Source: Papio anubis (Eukaryota; Chordata; Mammalia; Primates; Cercopithecidae). Taken from it: a stretch of 64,000 bases of DNA. Numbering within the stretch: the stretch's first letter is position 1; each line of letters starts with the position of its first letter. Below, one piece after another: positions 1 through 12,063 of the stretch. The notes under the pieces were generated by a model that was not told where the DNA came from, searched no databases, and worked only from the letters and a program-made list of their open reading frames with translations. The translations under genes and the position numbers were made by a program. The stretch is from assembly GCF_008728515.1 (NCBI RefSeq), contig NC_044984.1, positions 93,543,181 to 93,607,180 of the forward strand, written 5' to 3'.

Positions 1-592
1 ATTGAGCAAAGTTTCTCAGATTCTACTCTGGTTGTGTTACAAGTTGAGTATTCCTTATCCAAATGCTTGAGACCAGAAGTGTTTCAAATTTTGGAATATT
101 TGCATATACATAATAAGACATCTTGGGGAAGAGACCCAAGTCTAAACATGGAATTCATTTGCGTTTCATATACATCATGTACACATAGCCTGAAGGTAAT
201 TTAATACAATATTTTAAATAATTTTGTGCATTTAAATAAGTTTGTGTACCTTGAGCCATCAGAAAGCAAAGGTGTCACTATCTCAGCTGCCCATGTGGAC
301 AATCTGTGGTTGTTTGGCATCGTCACAATTCCTGATTCTGAAATTATATGCTACTGATAAGCAATCTTTTTTTATACTTATGCACACACAAGTACTTAAT
401 AGTAAAAAGTAAGACATAACCATTAATACAAGAAAAAATAACGTGTTCAGGGTAGCAAAGTCACACAGTAGCATCACCAGAATACCTGCATCAGCTGTTG
501 AAGAAGAGCAACAACAAATGGTTGCAGGCTTCCAGGCTCCACCTATGATGCTGTGTTTTGATTGAAAGGTTTCTGTATATTGTTTTATTTTT

Positions 593-916
593 TATTTTAT
601 TTATTTACTTATTTTTATTTCTACTTTTGAGATCGAGTCCTGCTCTGTTGCTCAGGCTGGAGTGCAGTGGCATGATCTCCACTGACTGAAACTTCTGCCT
701 CTGGGGTTCAAGCGATTCTCCTGCCTCAGCCTCCCAAGTAGCTGGGATTACAGGTGCCCACCACCATGCCTGGTGAAGTTTTTTTTGTATTTTCAGTAGA
801 GATGGGGTTTCAACATGTTGGCCAGGCTGGTTTCAAACTCCTGAATTCAGGTGATCTGCCTGCCTTGGCCTCCCTAAGTGCTAGGATTACAGGCATGAGC
901 CACCACATCTGCCCTG
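593..916 (-). mobile_element. Alu (AluS-like), reverse orientation
   Basis: Reads as a reverse Alu: T-rich tail at the left (593-635), then the B-box-bearing arms, ending at GGATTACAGGCATGAGCCACC near the right. A 12-bp target duplication (tgttttattttt) flanks it at 581-592 and 917-928. It sits inside the Tigger element and is moderately diverged. Confidence 0.93.
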
Positions 917-944
917 TGTTTTATTTTTTTAGGTGGGAAGAAAC

Positions 945-2987
945 ATCAGACACAGGTGAGAGACCAGGAACTGGGTCATTCAGGGATCAGGAGGCATTCT
1001 ACTGGTTGGCTTTTTGAAATGTTTCCTCCAGAGTTATTTGCCTCATTTACAACGTTTTTTGTCTTATAATATTTTGATTTCATAAACTCACATGATTTCT
1101 TATTACGAATGCATGCTGCTCTAGACCTTCAACAAGTCCATCACACATTTTCACCATGTCATTACAGGCACTTTTTCCTCAGTATGAATGTCATCTTCTT
1201 CATTACTATGATCATGATCACCTTGATTCAGAACCATTTCAGCTGCTTCAGGATTGGTCAGTGAATGAACAAATGGGACCTCAATGTTAAAAAACTTCAT
1301 CAATATGCACTTCTACCAGCTTACTGATTGATATAGTTTGAATGTCCCCTCAAAATGTCATCCTGAGATGTAATCCCCAGTGTTGGAGGTGTTTGGATCA
1401 TGGGGGCAGATGACTTATGAATGGCTTGAGCCATCCCCTTAGTGATAAGTGAGCTCTCATTCTCAGTTCACATGAGATCTGGTCATTTAAAAGTGTCTGG
1501 CACCTCCTCCTAATTCTCTCTCTCTCTCTCGATCCCATTTTCTCCATGTGAGATGCCTGCTGCTCCTTTGCCTTCTACCATCAATAAAGGCTCCCTGAGG
1601 GCTCCCCAGAAGCCAAGCAGATGCTAGCACCCTGCTTCCTGTACAGCCTGCAATAGAGCCATGTGCCAATTAAGCCTCTTTTCTTTATAAATTACGTAGT
1701 CTCAGATGTTTCTTTATTGCAGTGCATGAACAGCCTAATATACTGATAGGCTCTGAATGCATATTTTCTGCATATGAGAGGAGGTCCAAAATCATTTTTT
1801 TCACACTTGACATATGGGAATCCTTCAAAGCACCAATTTGTTCATCATCATCACTGAACATAGCCACAGACAAGAGGTTGTACCAGGCATGCAAAACTGT
1901 GTCTTTAGTCACTACGTTCCAAGTCTTGACAACAACATATATAGTATTCTTCATGTTAAACTCCTTTTCGAAAACGTCCACTCCCATAGCTCTGTTACCT
2001 GATGCTAGCATGCTGTTTAATAAAGTGTTTTTATATTTCCTTTTCATTGACTTAAGGATACCCTAACCACATAGCTCAATGAATGAAGTCACATTTCAGG
2101 AAAAGTGCATGACATAAACATTTTTTACGAGAATTTCAGCTGGAGGATGAGCAGAACAGTTGTTAAGGAATAACAAAATATTGCAGTTGTTATCCAGTAC
2201 AGCTTCCGTGCAGTGAACATGAGCCACTGGTACAAAATGTTTGTGAAATCAATCAGGAAACATGTCCCTGATGATCTATGGCTTTGTTAGCATAATAACA
2301 GAATGGTAGGAAATTCACTCCTTGAAAACAGCAAGGACACAAACTTTTGCTTATCACAGCAAGTTTACACTTATGTATGTCTGCTGCATTAGCACATCCC
2401 AGCACAGGTATTATCCTTTGCTTCCTTAATTCCCGTCTGGGCTGTCTCATCAGCTGTGGTTAGTGTCTTCCTGGGGCAATAATGGCAATAATGCCAAAAC
2501 AGTGATGTTTCATCACATTATAGACTTGTTCTGGCATCAGATTTTCACAAATGATGACCTTGGCAAACTTGTTACTAAATTTTTTTTTCACTGCTTTGTA
2601 ATCAGCAGATGCTTTACTGCCACAATCTTTACAAGTCTAATGCTGTGTCTTTTCTTGAATATTCATGGTTAACTTCAATTTTCAGTTCATTGTGATAGAT
2701 CTTTGTTTGTTTCATAATCAGAATACCATTAAGTGGCATGTGTTCACAAAAACACCAATAGATCCTTTCCTTCCATACACAATTGAGATATTCCATTTTG
2801 GCTTTATGCAGTGTTTTTCTATTTTTCATTATCTTCTGCTCATCACTTTCAGTATAGAACTTCAACAGTTTATCCTGCTGTTTCGTCAGGTCATATCTGG
2901 GGTCATTCCAACACCATACTCTTCTGTAAGATGCTTTACACTTTCACCAATATCCAGTTTCTCCAACAGCTTGACTTTCTGTGCCAT
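945..2987 (-). pseudogene. Tigger transposase pseudogene (CENP-B/jerky-like)
   Basis: The frame starts on the reverse strand at about 2987 and is broken by frameshifts and an LTR insertion. Three open pieces can be placed in order. 2865-2629 holds the helix-turn-helix DNA-binding region typical of CENP-B/Tc5-type transposases. 2450-2253 holds the start of the DDE domain (the VLGCANA and KCKLAVI stretches). 2047-1685 holds the C-terminal region with an acidic FSDDDEQ stretch. Between the last two, the catalytic block expected to read LDNCSAHP reads LNNCSAHP: the codon at 2164-2162 is AAC instead of an aspartate codon. The protein would mobilise DNA by cut and paste at TA. It is clearly dead here, from frame breaks, a lost catalytic residue and an inserted LTR. 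Confidence 0.8.
1329..1742 (+). mobile_element. Solo MST-type MaLR LTR
   Basis: A 414-bp LTR of the ERVL-MaLR group. It begins TGATATAGTTTG, holds the conserved block 'atccccagtgttggaggtg', and has a polyadenylation-region ending (ctctttTctttataaatta, then cagcctaatata). A 5-bp duplication, ctgat, flanks it at 1324-1328 and 1743-1747. The length fits MST rather than the shorter THE1. Only the LTR remains, so the provirus was lost by LTR-LTR recombination. It interrupts the Tigger transposase and is therefore younger than it. Confidence 0.9.
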
Positions 2988-3050
2988 AGACAAACATAAA
3001 TGCTTCCTCTTTTAAAAATCATGATTACTCATACCCATAGGGGTATCTGT

Positions 3051-4064
3051 AGACCATTTGGATACTTTCAACAATATCTTTATACCACAAAGCAGAGAAT
3101 AAGCAAAAAATCCACAATGGGCAATGCACATGTCTTGGCCCCACATGGGGCATCATGGGGCCTCATGGGGAACCTGCTGTTGGCACATCCAGTTCACACA
3201 CATTCTTTCTTATTACCCTTGACTGGCAGGCTTGTTGGGGAAGAGGAATCTGGGCAGGCATGTAAATATGTTGCAATTCAAGAGGGCTAGGGGGCCTTTT
3301 TACCCTTGGGGATGCTGAATAAATTAAAATAATTTCAGGTACTATCAACTTTGTTGTTGTGTTTCTAACAACACAAGGAATGTTTCCCCAACCTTTTAAA
3401 TGTTTGTTTCCTATTGTTACCATATTTTTCTGCTTTGTTCATTATTTATTTATTTATTTTATATCAAATATGGTTTCATTGAAAATAACTTTATATGCAT
3501 AATTTGCCTAATAGATCATAAATAAGTAACTTAAGACCATTCATGTAATAAAATAACAAAAATAACAATATTTCATAGTTTTAGATGTGCTTTAAATAAA
3601 ATAGAACAAAAGTTCATAAAATGTTATTGAGGTCAAATGCTAGCCCAGTTATTAATCCAAAACCAGATATCTCTTCAACTCACCTTAATGAACTATCAAT
3701 GACTAATCTTATATTAGGATAATAAACATAATGCTTTAGCATGATAAAGGAATGCCAAATATAGAGACAATGTAGAAAAAAGGGTTAGCAATAATGTAAT
3801 AAACCTTGGCTATAACATTCATTTCTATAAACTATAGTAATTCTCTATATCAAGTACGTATTAGGGATTGACTAAGTGTGATGATAGAAAATGGGCTTAG
3901 AAAGGATATAAATTTAGTTGAGTTATCTATTTTAAGGACTAAACTCTGAAAAGACATGCATTGCATCATTTACCTTAACAAGTAGTTTACAAGATTGCCA
4001 TGCATTCTCTTTCCTCCCATCCTTCTTGATTTTAATAGCATTTTGTAAAAGATGATGGTTTAGG
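3051..4064. other. AT-rich sequence, no gene recognised
   Basis: The first ~350 bases may be the non-coding right part of the Tigger element, with a G/C-rich patch of repeated 'catgggg' at 3140-3172. The rest is AT-rich with a (TTTA)n-like stretch at 3443-3462. I see nothing else. Confidence 0.5.
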
Positions 4065-4470
4065 GCCATGTAACAGCTGGCTTAGTATATTAGCTCCAGA
4101 GATAAGAAACCTGAGGCTTACGGTGACTAAGCAATTTACCTAAGATCATACAGTTAGTAAGTGGCAGAGGAAATTCAGGTCTAACTTCTTTTATCCATTC
4201 ATTCTTTCATGAAATAAATATTCATTGAGGATACATTGTAAGCAATGCTTTGCACTAACTCTTGATGAACTTAGATAAATATAGTTCGAACCCCAAATCT
4301 TAACAACATACTATGCTATCTATAGTGTTTTCTCCTAATAATATTTTGAAATAGACAAAACAGGCATTATTTTCCATAATCTATAGATAGAAAAAATAGC
4401 TAAGGTCACATAGCAAGTGACTTTTAGAACTGGAATTGGAATCTAGATCTCTAACTCTAGGTCTAGGAGA
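4065..4470 (+). repeat. MIR-like SINE fragments
   Basis: Two or three MIR-like pieces lie in the same orientation. 4085-4185 resembles the MIR core (aacctgaggct, then a cagttagtaagtggcagag stretch). 4375-4460 again has 'gctaaggtcacatagcaagt'. Old and diverged; boundaries are approximate. Confidence 0.6.
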
Positions 4471-5333
4471 TGTTCCTAATATGAACTTGTAGCCCTAAGT
4501 CTTTTCTTTATTTTGTACATGTTCTATCCTTGAACCCAAATGGAGCTAAACTATACCTCCTATCAGTCCCCTAGGCCAAATTCAAATCTTGCATCCACCA
4601 TGAAACCTTCTTCTCTCTCCTCTATTGACCTCCACTTGTTTAATATTCTGTGGCTCAGTAACTTATTGACCTTGATATATTTTTTGAACTATTTTGCCAA
4701 AGAAAGTACCTTTAGAACTCTGGGGAATTGCCATCTAAATGGGAAGATATATCGTATTACTATCTCTAAATGAGGGTTAAAAATTATGCTTATATCACAA
4801 GATTGCTCTGGTTAAATGGAAATTGATGAAAATTTCTTAGCACAGTAGTTAGTATATACTTTGCATCACATATACATCCTATACATTGGATAATTAAAGA
4901 TAATTCATCAAATATAAAGTACAGTGATTGTGTTTATGATAAATACTATCACATAGCAGAGAAGGAGAAGTGAGTGTTCAACATGTAGTTATGAGCTGAC
5001 ATTTTTGGTTCAAGAGCTGCATCAGAACATGATGAGTGACACACAATATGCACCGTAACATCACCAAGAATGTGAGTTTATAAAGAATCAGATCATTGAC
5101 TGATTCTTCAGAAGGATCCTAGTTTACCATGCCATTTAAAAATAAGTGTAAGAAAAGTGGAGCTCAAAAATTATGTACGAGAGGCTTTCCAGTGTATGTT
5201 GAGCTAAAAACGGAAATTTAGATGTTTACTCACAATGATCGGTATAGCTCAGAAGTGATAATCTCTGGAAAGAGTATTGATAATGTTAATCATTTTATAG
5301 ATTTGTAAATTGGTTTTTGTTCTATTGGGAACC
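4471..5333. other. Undefined sequence, no gene seen
   Basis: AT-rich sequence up to the target duplication of the L1. A 77-codon open frame at 4540-4773 has no recognisable feature and no supporting context. Confidence 0.5.
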
Positions 5334-5347
5334 AAAGAAGATGTCAC

Positions 5348-6625
5348 GAAGGTGGCTGGCAAGATGAATGAATAGGAATAGCTCCGGTCTGCAGCTCCTA
5401 GTAAGATCAACACAGAAGGTGGGTGATTTCTGCATTTCTAACTGAGGTACCTGGCTTATCTCATTGGGACTGGTTAGACAGTGGGTGCAGCCCACGGAGG
5501 GCGAGTAGAAGCAGGGTGGGGTGTCACCTCAGTGCCATAAGGAACTGTGCTGTGAGGAACGGTGCATTCCGGCCCAGATACAACACTTTTCCCATGGTCT
5601 TTGCAACCCACAGACCAGGAGATTCCCTCCAGTGCCTATGCCACCAGGACCCTGGGTTTCAAGCAGAAAACTGGGCAGCCATTTGGGCAGACACTGAGTT
5701 AGCTGCAGGAGTTTTCTATCATACCCCAGTGGCCCTGGAACATCAGTGAGAGAGAATCATTCACTCCCCTGGAAAGGGGGCTGAAGCCAGGGAGCCAAGT
5801 GGTCTAGCTCAGTGGATCCCATCCCCGTGGAGCCCAGCAAGCTAAGATCCACTGGCTTGAAATTCTCGCTGCCAGCACAGCAGTCTGAAGTCAACCCGGG
5901 ACGCTCCAGCTTGGTGGGGGAAAGGGCATCTGCTATGACTGAGGCTTGAATAGGCGGTTTTCCCCTCACAGCAAAACAAAGCTGCGGGAAATTCCAACTG
6001 TGCACAGCCCACTGCAGATAGGCAAAGCCGCTGTAGCCACACTGCCTCTCTAGATTCCTCCTTTCTGGCAGGGCATCTCTGAAAGAAAGGCAGCAGCCCC
6101 AGTCAGGGGCTTATAGATAAAACTTCCATCTTCCTGGGACAGAGCACATGGGGGAAGGGGCAACTGTGGGCACAACTTTAGCAGACTTAAACATTCCTGC
6201 GTGCTAGCTCTGAAGAGAGCAGCAAATCTCCCAGCACATTGCTCGAGCTCTGCTAAGGGACAGACTGCCTCCGTAATTGGGTCCCTGAGCCCCATGCCTC
6301 CTGACTGAGAGATACCTGCCAGCAGGGGTCAACAGACACCTCATACAGGAGAGCTCTGACTGGCATCTAGAGGGTGCCCCTCTGAGATGAAGCCTCCAGA
6401 GGAAGGATCAGGCAGCAGTCTTTGCTGTTCTGCAGCCTCTGCCGCCGATACCCAGGCAAACAGGGTCTGGAGTAGACCTCCAGCAAACTCCAGCAGACCT
6501 GCAGCAGAGGGGCCTGACTGTTAGAAGGAAAACTAACAAACAGAAAGGAATAGTATCAACATCAACAAAAAGGAAGTCCACACCAAAACCCTATCCAAAG
6601 TCCAAAGGTAGATAAATCCATGAAG
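5348..6625 (+). promoter_or_regulatory. L1 5' UTR (decayed internal promoter)
   Basis: Begins with the L1 start motif (aataggaatagctccggtct at 5371-5390) and runs through the G/C-rich 5' UTR to ORF1. In L1 this region is an internal RNA polymerase II promoter. The YY1 site normally at its very start (AAGATGGC) reads AAGATGAA at 5361-5368, so the start-site element is lost. Compare the L1 at 62248, where it is intact. Confidence 0.8.
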
Positions 6626-7638
6626 ATGGGGAGATACCAGCACAAAAAGGCTGAAAATTCCAAAAATCAGAATGTCTCTTTTCCTCCAAAGGATCACAAC
6701 TCCTTGCCAGCAAGGGAACAAAACTGGATGGAGAATGAGTTTGACGAATTGACAGAAGCAGGCTTCAGAAGATGGGTAATACCAAACTCCTCTGAGCTAA
6801 AGGAGCATGTTCTAACCCAATAAAAGGAAGCTAAGAACCTTGAAAAAACATTAGATGAATTGCTAACTAGAATAACCAGTTTAGAGAAGCACATGAATGA
6901 CCTGATGGAGCTGTAAAACACAGCACAAGAACTTCGTGAAGCATACACAAGTATCAATAGCCAAATTGATCAAGCAGAAGAAAGGATATCAGAGATTGAA
7001 GATAAACAATGAAATAAAGCGTGAAGACAAGATTAGAGAACAAATAATGGAAAGGAACGAATAAAACCTCCAAGAAATAAGGGACTATGTGAAAAGACCA
7101 AACCTACCTTTGATTAGTGTACCTGGAAGTGACAGGGAGAATGGAACCAAGTTGGAAAACACTCTTCAGGATATTATCCAGGAGAACTTCCCCAACTTAG
7201 CAAGACAGGCCAACATTCAAATTCAGGAAATACCAAAAACACCACAAAGATACTGCTTGAGAAGAGCAACCCCAAGACACATAATCGTCAGATTCACCAA
7301 CGTTGAAATGAAGGAAAAAATGTTAAGGGCAGCTAGAAAGAAAGGTTAGGTTACCCACAAAGGGAATCCCATAAGAATAATGACATATCTCTCTGCAGAA
7401 ACCCTACAAGCCAGAAGAGAGTGGGGGGCCAATATTCAACATTCTTAAAGAGAATAATTTTCAACCCAGAATTTCATATCCAGCCAAACTGAGCTTTATA
7501 AGTGAAAGAGAAATAAAATCCTTTACAGACAAGCAAATGCTGAGAGATTTTGTCACCACTAGTTCTGCCTTACAAGAGATCCTGAAGGAAGCATTAAACA
7601 TGGAAAGGAAGCCACTGCAGAAACATACTACATTGTAA
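6626..7638 (+). pseudogene. L1 ORF1 pseudogene (ORF1p RNA-binding protein)
   Basis: ORF1p is the coiled-coil, RRM-containing RNA chaperone of the L1 ribonucleoprotein. The reading frame starts at the ATG at 6626 and meets a TAA at 6821-6823. Later stops and frame changes break up the coiled coil (around 6840-7010). A clean stretch at 7089-7349 encodes most of the RRM and the start of the C-terminal domain, including the ARQANIQIQEIP and HIIVRFTNVEMKEKML blocks. The original stop is at 7636-7638, giving a length of about 338 codons, as usual for ORF1. Non-functional. Confidence 0.92.
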
Positions 7639-7701
7639 AGACCATTGACACTATGAAGAAACTGCATCAACTAATGGGCAAAATGACCAGCTAGCATCAT
7701 A

Positions 7702-10700
7702 ATGACAGGATCAAATTCACACATAACAATATTAACCTTAAATGTAAACGGGCTAAATGACCCAATTAAAAGATACAGACGGACAAATTGGAAAAAGAGT
7801 CAAGACCCACTGGTGTGCTATCTTCACGAGACCCATCTCATGTGCAAAGACATACATAGGCTCAAAATAAAGGGATGGGGGAATATTTACCAAGCAAATG
7901 GAAAGCAAAAAAAGGCAGGGGTTGCAATCCTAGTCTCTGATAAAACAGACTCTAAACCAACAAAGATCAAAAGAGAGAAAGATGGTCATTACATAATGGT
8001 AAAAGGATCAATGCAACAAAAAGAGCTAACTATTCTAAATATATATGTACCCAATAGAAGAGCACCCAGATTCATAAAGCAAGTTGTTAGAGACCTACAA
8101 AGAGACTTAGACTCCCACACAATAATAGTGGGAGACTTTAACACCCCACTGTAATATCAGACAGATCAATGAGACAGAAAATTAACAATGATATTCGGGA
8201 ATTGCACTCAGCTGTGGAACAAGCAGACCTAACAGACATCTACAAAACTGTGCACCCCAAATCAACAGAATATAAACTCTTCTCAGCACCACATCACACT
8301 TATTCTAAAATTAACCACATAATTGGAAGTAAAACACTCCTCAGCAAATGCAAAATAACGGAAATCATAACAAACACTCTCTCAGACGACAGTGCAATCA
8401 AATTGGAACTCAGGATTAAGAAACTCACTCAAAACCGCACAACTACACGGAAACTGAAAAACCTGCTCCTGAATGACTACTGGATAAATAATGAAATGAA
8501 GGCAGAAATAAGTAAGTTCTTTGAAACCATTGAGAATAAAGGCACAATGTACCAGAATCTCTGGGACACAGCTAAAGCAGTGTTCAGAGGGAAATTTATA
8601 GCACTAAATGCCCATAGGAGAAAACAGGAAAGATCTAAAATTGACACCCTAACATCACAATTAAAAGAACTAGAGAAGGAAGAGCAAACAAATTCAAAAG
8701 CTAGCAGAGGACAAGAAGTAACTAAGATCAGAGCAGAACTGAAGAAAATAGAGACATGAAATACCCTTCAAAAAAATCAATGAATCCAGGAGCTGGATTT
8801 TTGAAAAGATCACCAAAATAGACCACTAGCCAGACTAAAAAAGAAAAGAGAGAGGAATCAAATAGATGCAATAAAAAATGATAAAGGATATATCACCACT
8901 GATCCCAAGGAAATAAAAACTACCATCAGAGAATACTATAAACACCTCTACATAAATAAACTAGAAAATCTAGAAGAAATGGATAAATTCCTGGACACAT
9001 ACATCCTCCCAAGCCTAAACGAGGAAGAAGTTGAATCCCTGAATAGACCAATAACAAGTTCTGAAATTGAGGCAGGAATTAATAGCCTACCAACCAAAAA
9101 AAAAAAAAAAAAAAATCCAGGACCAAATGAATTCACAGCCAAATTCTACCAGTGGTACAAAGAGGAGTTGGTACCATTCCTTCTGAAACTATTCCAAACA
9201 ATAGAAAAAGAGGGACTCCTCCCTAATTCATTTTATGAGGCCAGCATTATCCTGATACCAAAATCTGGCAGAGACCCAACAAGAAAAGAAAATTTCAGGC
9301 CAATATCCCTGATGAACATCGATACAAAAATCCCCAATAAAATACTGGCAAACCAAATCCAGCAGCACACCAAAAAGCTTATCTACCACAATCAAGTTGG
9401 CTTCATCCCTGGATGCAAGGTTTATTCAACATACACAAATCAATAAACATAATCCATAACATAAACAGAACCAATGACAGAAAACCACATGATTATCTCA
9501 ATAGATGCAGAAAAGGCCTTCGATAATATTCAACACCCCTTCATGCTAAAAACTCTTGATAAGCTAGGTATTGATGGAACTTATCTAAAAATAATAAGGG
9601 CTATTTATGACAAACTCACAGCAAATATCATACTGAATGGGCAAAAACTGGAAGCATTCCCTTAGAAAACGGGCACAAGACAAGGATGCCCTCTCTCACC
9701 ACTCCTATTCAACATAGTATTGGAAGTTCTGGCCAGGGCAGTCAGGCAAGAGAAAGAAATAAAGCATATTCAAATAGGAAGAGAGGAAGTCAAATTGTCT
9801 CTGTTTGCAGATGATATGATTGTATATTTAGAAAACCCCATCGTCTCAGTTCAAAATCTTCTTAAGCTGATAAGCAACTTCAGCAAAGTCTCAGGATACA
9901 AAATCAATGTGCGAAAATCACAAGCATTCCTATACACCAATAATAGACAAACAGAGAGCCAAATCATGAGTGAACTCCCATTCACAATTGCTACAAAGAG
10001 AATAAAATATCTAGGAATCCAACTTACAAGGGATGTGAAGGACCTCTTCAAGGAGAACTACAAACCACTGCTCAAGGAAATAAGAGAGGACACAAACAAA
10101 TGGAAAAACATTCCATGCTCATGGATAGGAAGAAACAATATCGTGAAAATGTCCATAATACCCAAAGTAATTTATAGATTCAATGCTATTCCCATCAAGA
10201 TACCACTGACTTCCTTCACGGAATTAGAAAAACAGTGCTTTAAATTTCATATGGAACCAAAAAAGAGCCCACATATCCAAGACAATCCTAAGAAAAAAGA
10301 TCAAAGCTGGGGGCATCATGCTACCTGACTTCAAACTATACTACAAGGCTACAGTAACCAAAACAGCATGATATTGTTACCAAAACAGATATATAGACCA
10401 ATGTAACAGAACAGAGTCCTCAGAAATAACACCACACATCTACAACCATCTGATCTCTGACAAGCCTGACAAAAACAAACAATGGGGAAAGGATTCCCTA
10501 TTTAATAAATGGTGTTGGGAAAACTGGCCAGCCATACACAGAAAACTGAAACTGGACCCCCTTCCTTACACCTTATACAAAAATTAACTCAAGATGGATT
10601 AAAAACTTAAATGTAAGACCTAAAACCATAAAAACACTAGAAGAAAACCTAGGCAATACCATTCAGGACTCAGGCATGGGCAAAGACTTCATGACTAAAA

Positions 10701-11527
10701 CATCAAAAGCAATGGCAACAAAAGCCAAAATTGACAAATGGGATCTAATTAAACTGAAGAGTTTCTGCACAGCAAAAGAAACTATCATCAGAGTGAACAG
10801 GCAACCTACAGAATGGGAGAAAATTTTTGCAATGTCTCCATCTGACAAAGAGCTAATATCCGGAATCTACAAAGAACATAAACAAATTTACAAGAAAAAA
10901 AACAAATAATCTCATCAAAAAGTGGGTGAAGCATATGAACAGACACTTCCCAAAAGAAGACATTTATGCAGCCAACAAACATGAAAAAAAGCTAATAATC
11001 ACTGGTCATTAGAGAAATGCAAATCAAAACCACAATGAGATATTATCTCATGCCAGTTAGAATGCCAATCATTAAAAAGTCAGGGAACAACAGAGAGGAT
11101 GTGGAGAAATAGGAACGCTTTTACACTGTTGGTGGAAGTATAAATTAGTTCAACCATTGTGGAAGACAGTGTGGTGATTCCTCAAGGATCCAGAACCAGA
11201 AATACCATTTGACCCAGCAATCCCATTACTAGGTATATACCCAAAGGAGTATAAATCATTCTACTATAAAGACACGTGCACATGTGTGTTTATTGCGGCA
11301 CTGTTCACAATAGCAAAGACTTGGAACCAACCCAAATGCCCATCAATGATAGACTGGATAAAGAAAATGTGGCACATATACACCATGGAATACTATGTAG
11401 CCATAAAAAGGATGAGTTCATGTCCTTTGCAGCGACATGGATGAAGCAGGAAACCATCATTCTCAGCAAACTAACACAAGAACAGAAAACCAAATACCGT
11501 ATACTCTCACTCATAAGTGGGAACTGA
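7702..11527 (+). pseudogene. L1 ORF2 pseudogene (endonuclease/reverse transcriptase)
   Basis: ORF2p nicks target DNA and reverse transcribes L1 RNA. The frame opens with the ATG at 7702 and is open for 150 codons of apurinic-type endonuclease, with the NVNGLN, ETHL and GDFNTP motifs visible. Frame shifts follow near 8155 and 8760. The RT domain is spread over 8979-10328, with the catalytic FADDMIVY block near 9810-9835 still readable. The C-terminal region continues in pieces to the stop at 11525-11527. The span is about 3.83 kb, the full ORF2 length. A run of 20 A at 9096-9115 adds four lysine-type codons in frame. Many stops make it non-functional. Confidence 0.93.
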
Positions 11528-11740
11528 ACCATGAGAACACATGGACACAGTGAGGGGAACATCACACACCGGGGCCTTTTGGGGAGTGGGGGGCTAGGGG
11601 AGGGATAGCATTAGGAGGAATACCTAATGTAGATGACGTGTTGATGGGTGTAGCAAACCATCATGGCACGTGTATACCTGTGTAACAAACCTGCATGTTC
11701 TGCACATGTATTTCAGAGCTTAAAGTATAATAAAAGAATT
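11528..11740 (+). repeat. L1 3' UTR with G-rich tract
   Basis: The short 3' UTR contains four or more runs of G between 11571 and 11604 (gggg, gggg, gggggg, gggg, aggg), the known L1 G-quadruplex-prone polypurine tract. The A-tail is short and is followed at once by an Alu. Confidence 0.88.
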
Positions 11741-12049
11741 GGCTGGGTGCAGTGGCTCACGCCTGTAATCCCAGCATTTTGTGAGGCCAAGGTGGGCAGA
11801 TGACGAGGTCAGGAGTTTGAGACCAGCTTGACCAACATGGTGAAACCCTGTCTCTACTAAAAATACAAAAATTAGTTGGGTGTGGTGGCAGGCACTTGTA
11901 ATCCCAGCTACTCAGGAGGCTAAGGCAGGAGAACCATTTGAACCTGGGAGGTGGAGGCTGCAGTGAGCCGAGGTTGCAGCACCGCACTCCAGCCTGGGTG
12001 ACAGAGGAAGACTCCATCTCAGAAATAAATAAATAAATAATTAAGAAAT
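11741..12049 (+). mobile_element. AluS-like element
   Basis: Starts GGCTGGGTGCAGTGGCTCACG and runs through both arms to an (AAAT)n tail at 12022-12042. It sits at the 3' end of the L1 inside that element's target duplication, so it is younger than the L1. Its own duplication is not clear because both flanks are A-rich. Confidence 0.95.
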
Positions 12050-12063
12050 AAAGAAGATGTCAC

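Larger units (their letters stand above)
40..3050 (-). mobile_element. Tigger-type (pogo/Tc1-mariner) DNA transposon, decayed
   Basis: The left end begins after a TA dinucleotide (38-39) with a terminal sequence (CAAGTTGAGTATTCCTTATCC-like, from 40) matching the end of the short element at 56914-57266. The first ~200 bases are the same subterminal sequence seen in reverse order in that short copy. Beyond it lies a reverse-strand transposase of the CENP-B/jerky type, so this is a longer, once autonomous relative. An Alu (593-916) and an MST LTR (1329-1742) were inserted later. The right terminal repeat was not found; the transposase start is at about 2987 and sequence to about 3300 may still belong to the element. 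The family level (Tigger) is well supported; the subfamily is not assigned. Confidence 0.8.
5348..12049 (+). mobile_element. Near full-length LINE-1 (primate L1), with Alu in its tail
   Basis: A complete L1 layout is present: 5' UTR from about 5348, ORF1 from 6626, ORF2 from 7702 to 11527, and a 3' UTR. A 14-bp target duplication (aaagaagatgtcac) lies at 5334-5347 and, after the inserted Alu, at 12050-12063. The duplication therefore belongs to the L1, and the Alu at 11741 went into the L1 3' end later. The L1 part is about 6.4 kb, the normal full length. Both ORFs carry stops and frameshifts, so it is immobile. The ORF1 N-terminal type suggests an older primate-specific lineage rather than the youngest human L1s. 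Confidence 0.95.

Noticed and set aside
754..1017. 87-codon forward frame with Alu-type protein sequence
   Set aside because: It translates a reverse Alu plus flanking transposon sequence. The same Alu-derived peptides recur in the frames at 11757-12017, 13728-13982, 41271-41543, 42922-43293 and 60215-60532.
1722..2066. 114-codon forward frame
   Set aside because: It is the antisense shadow of the C-terminal part of the Tigger transposase at 1685-2047.
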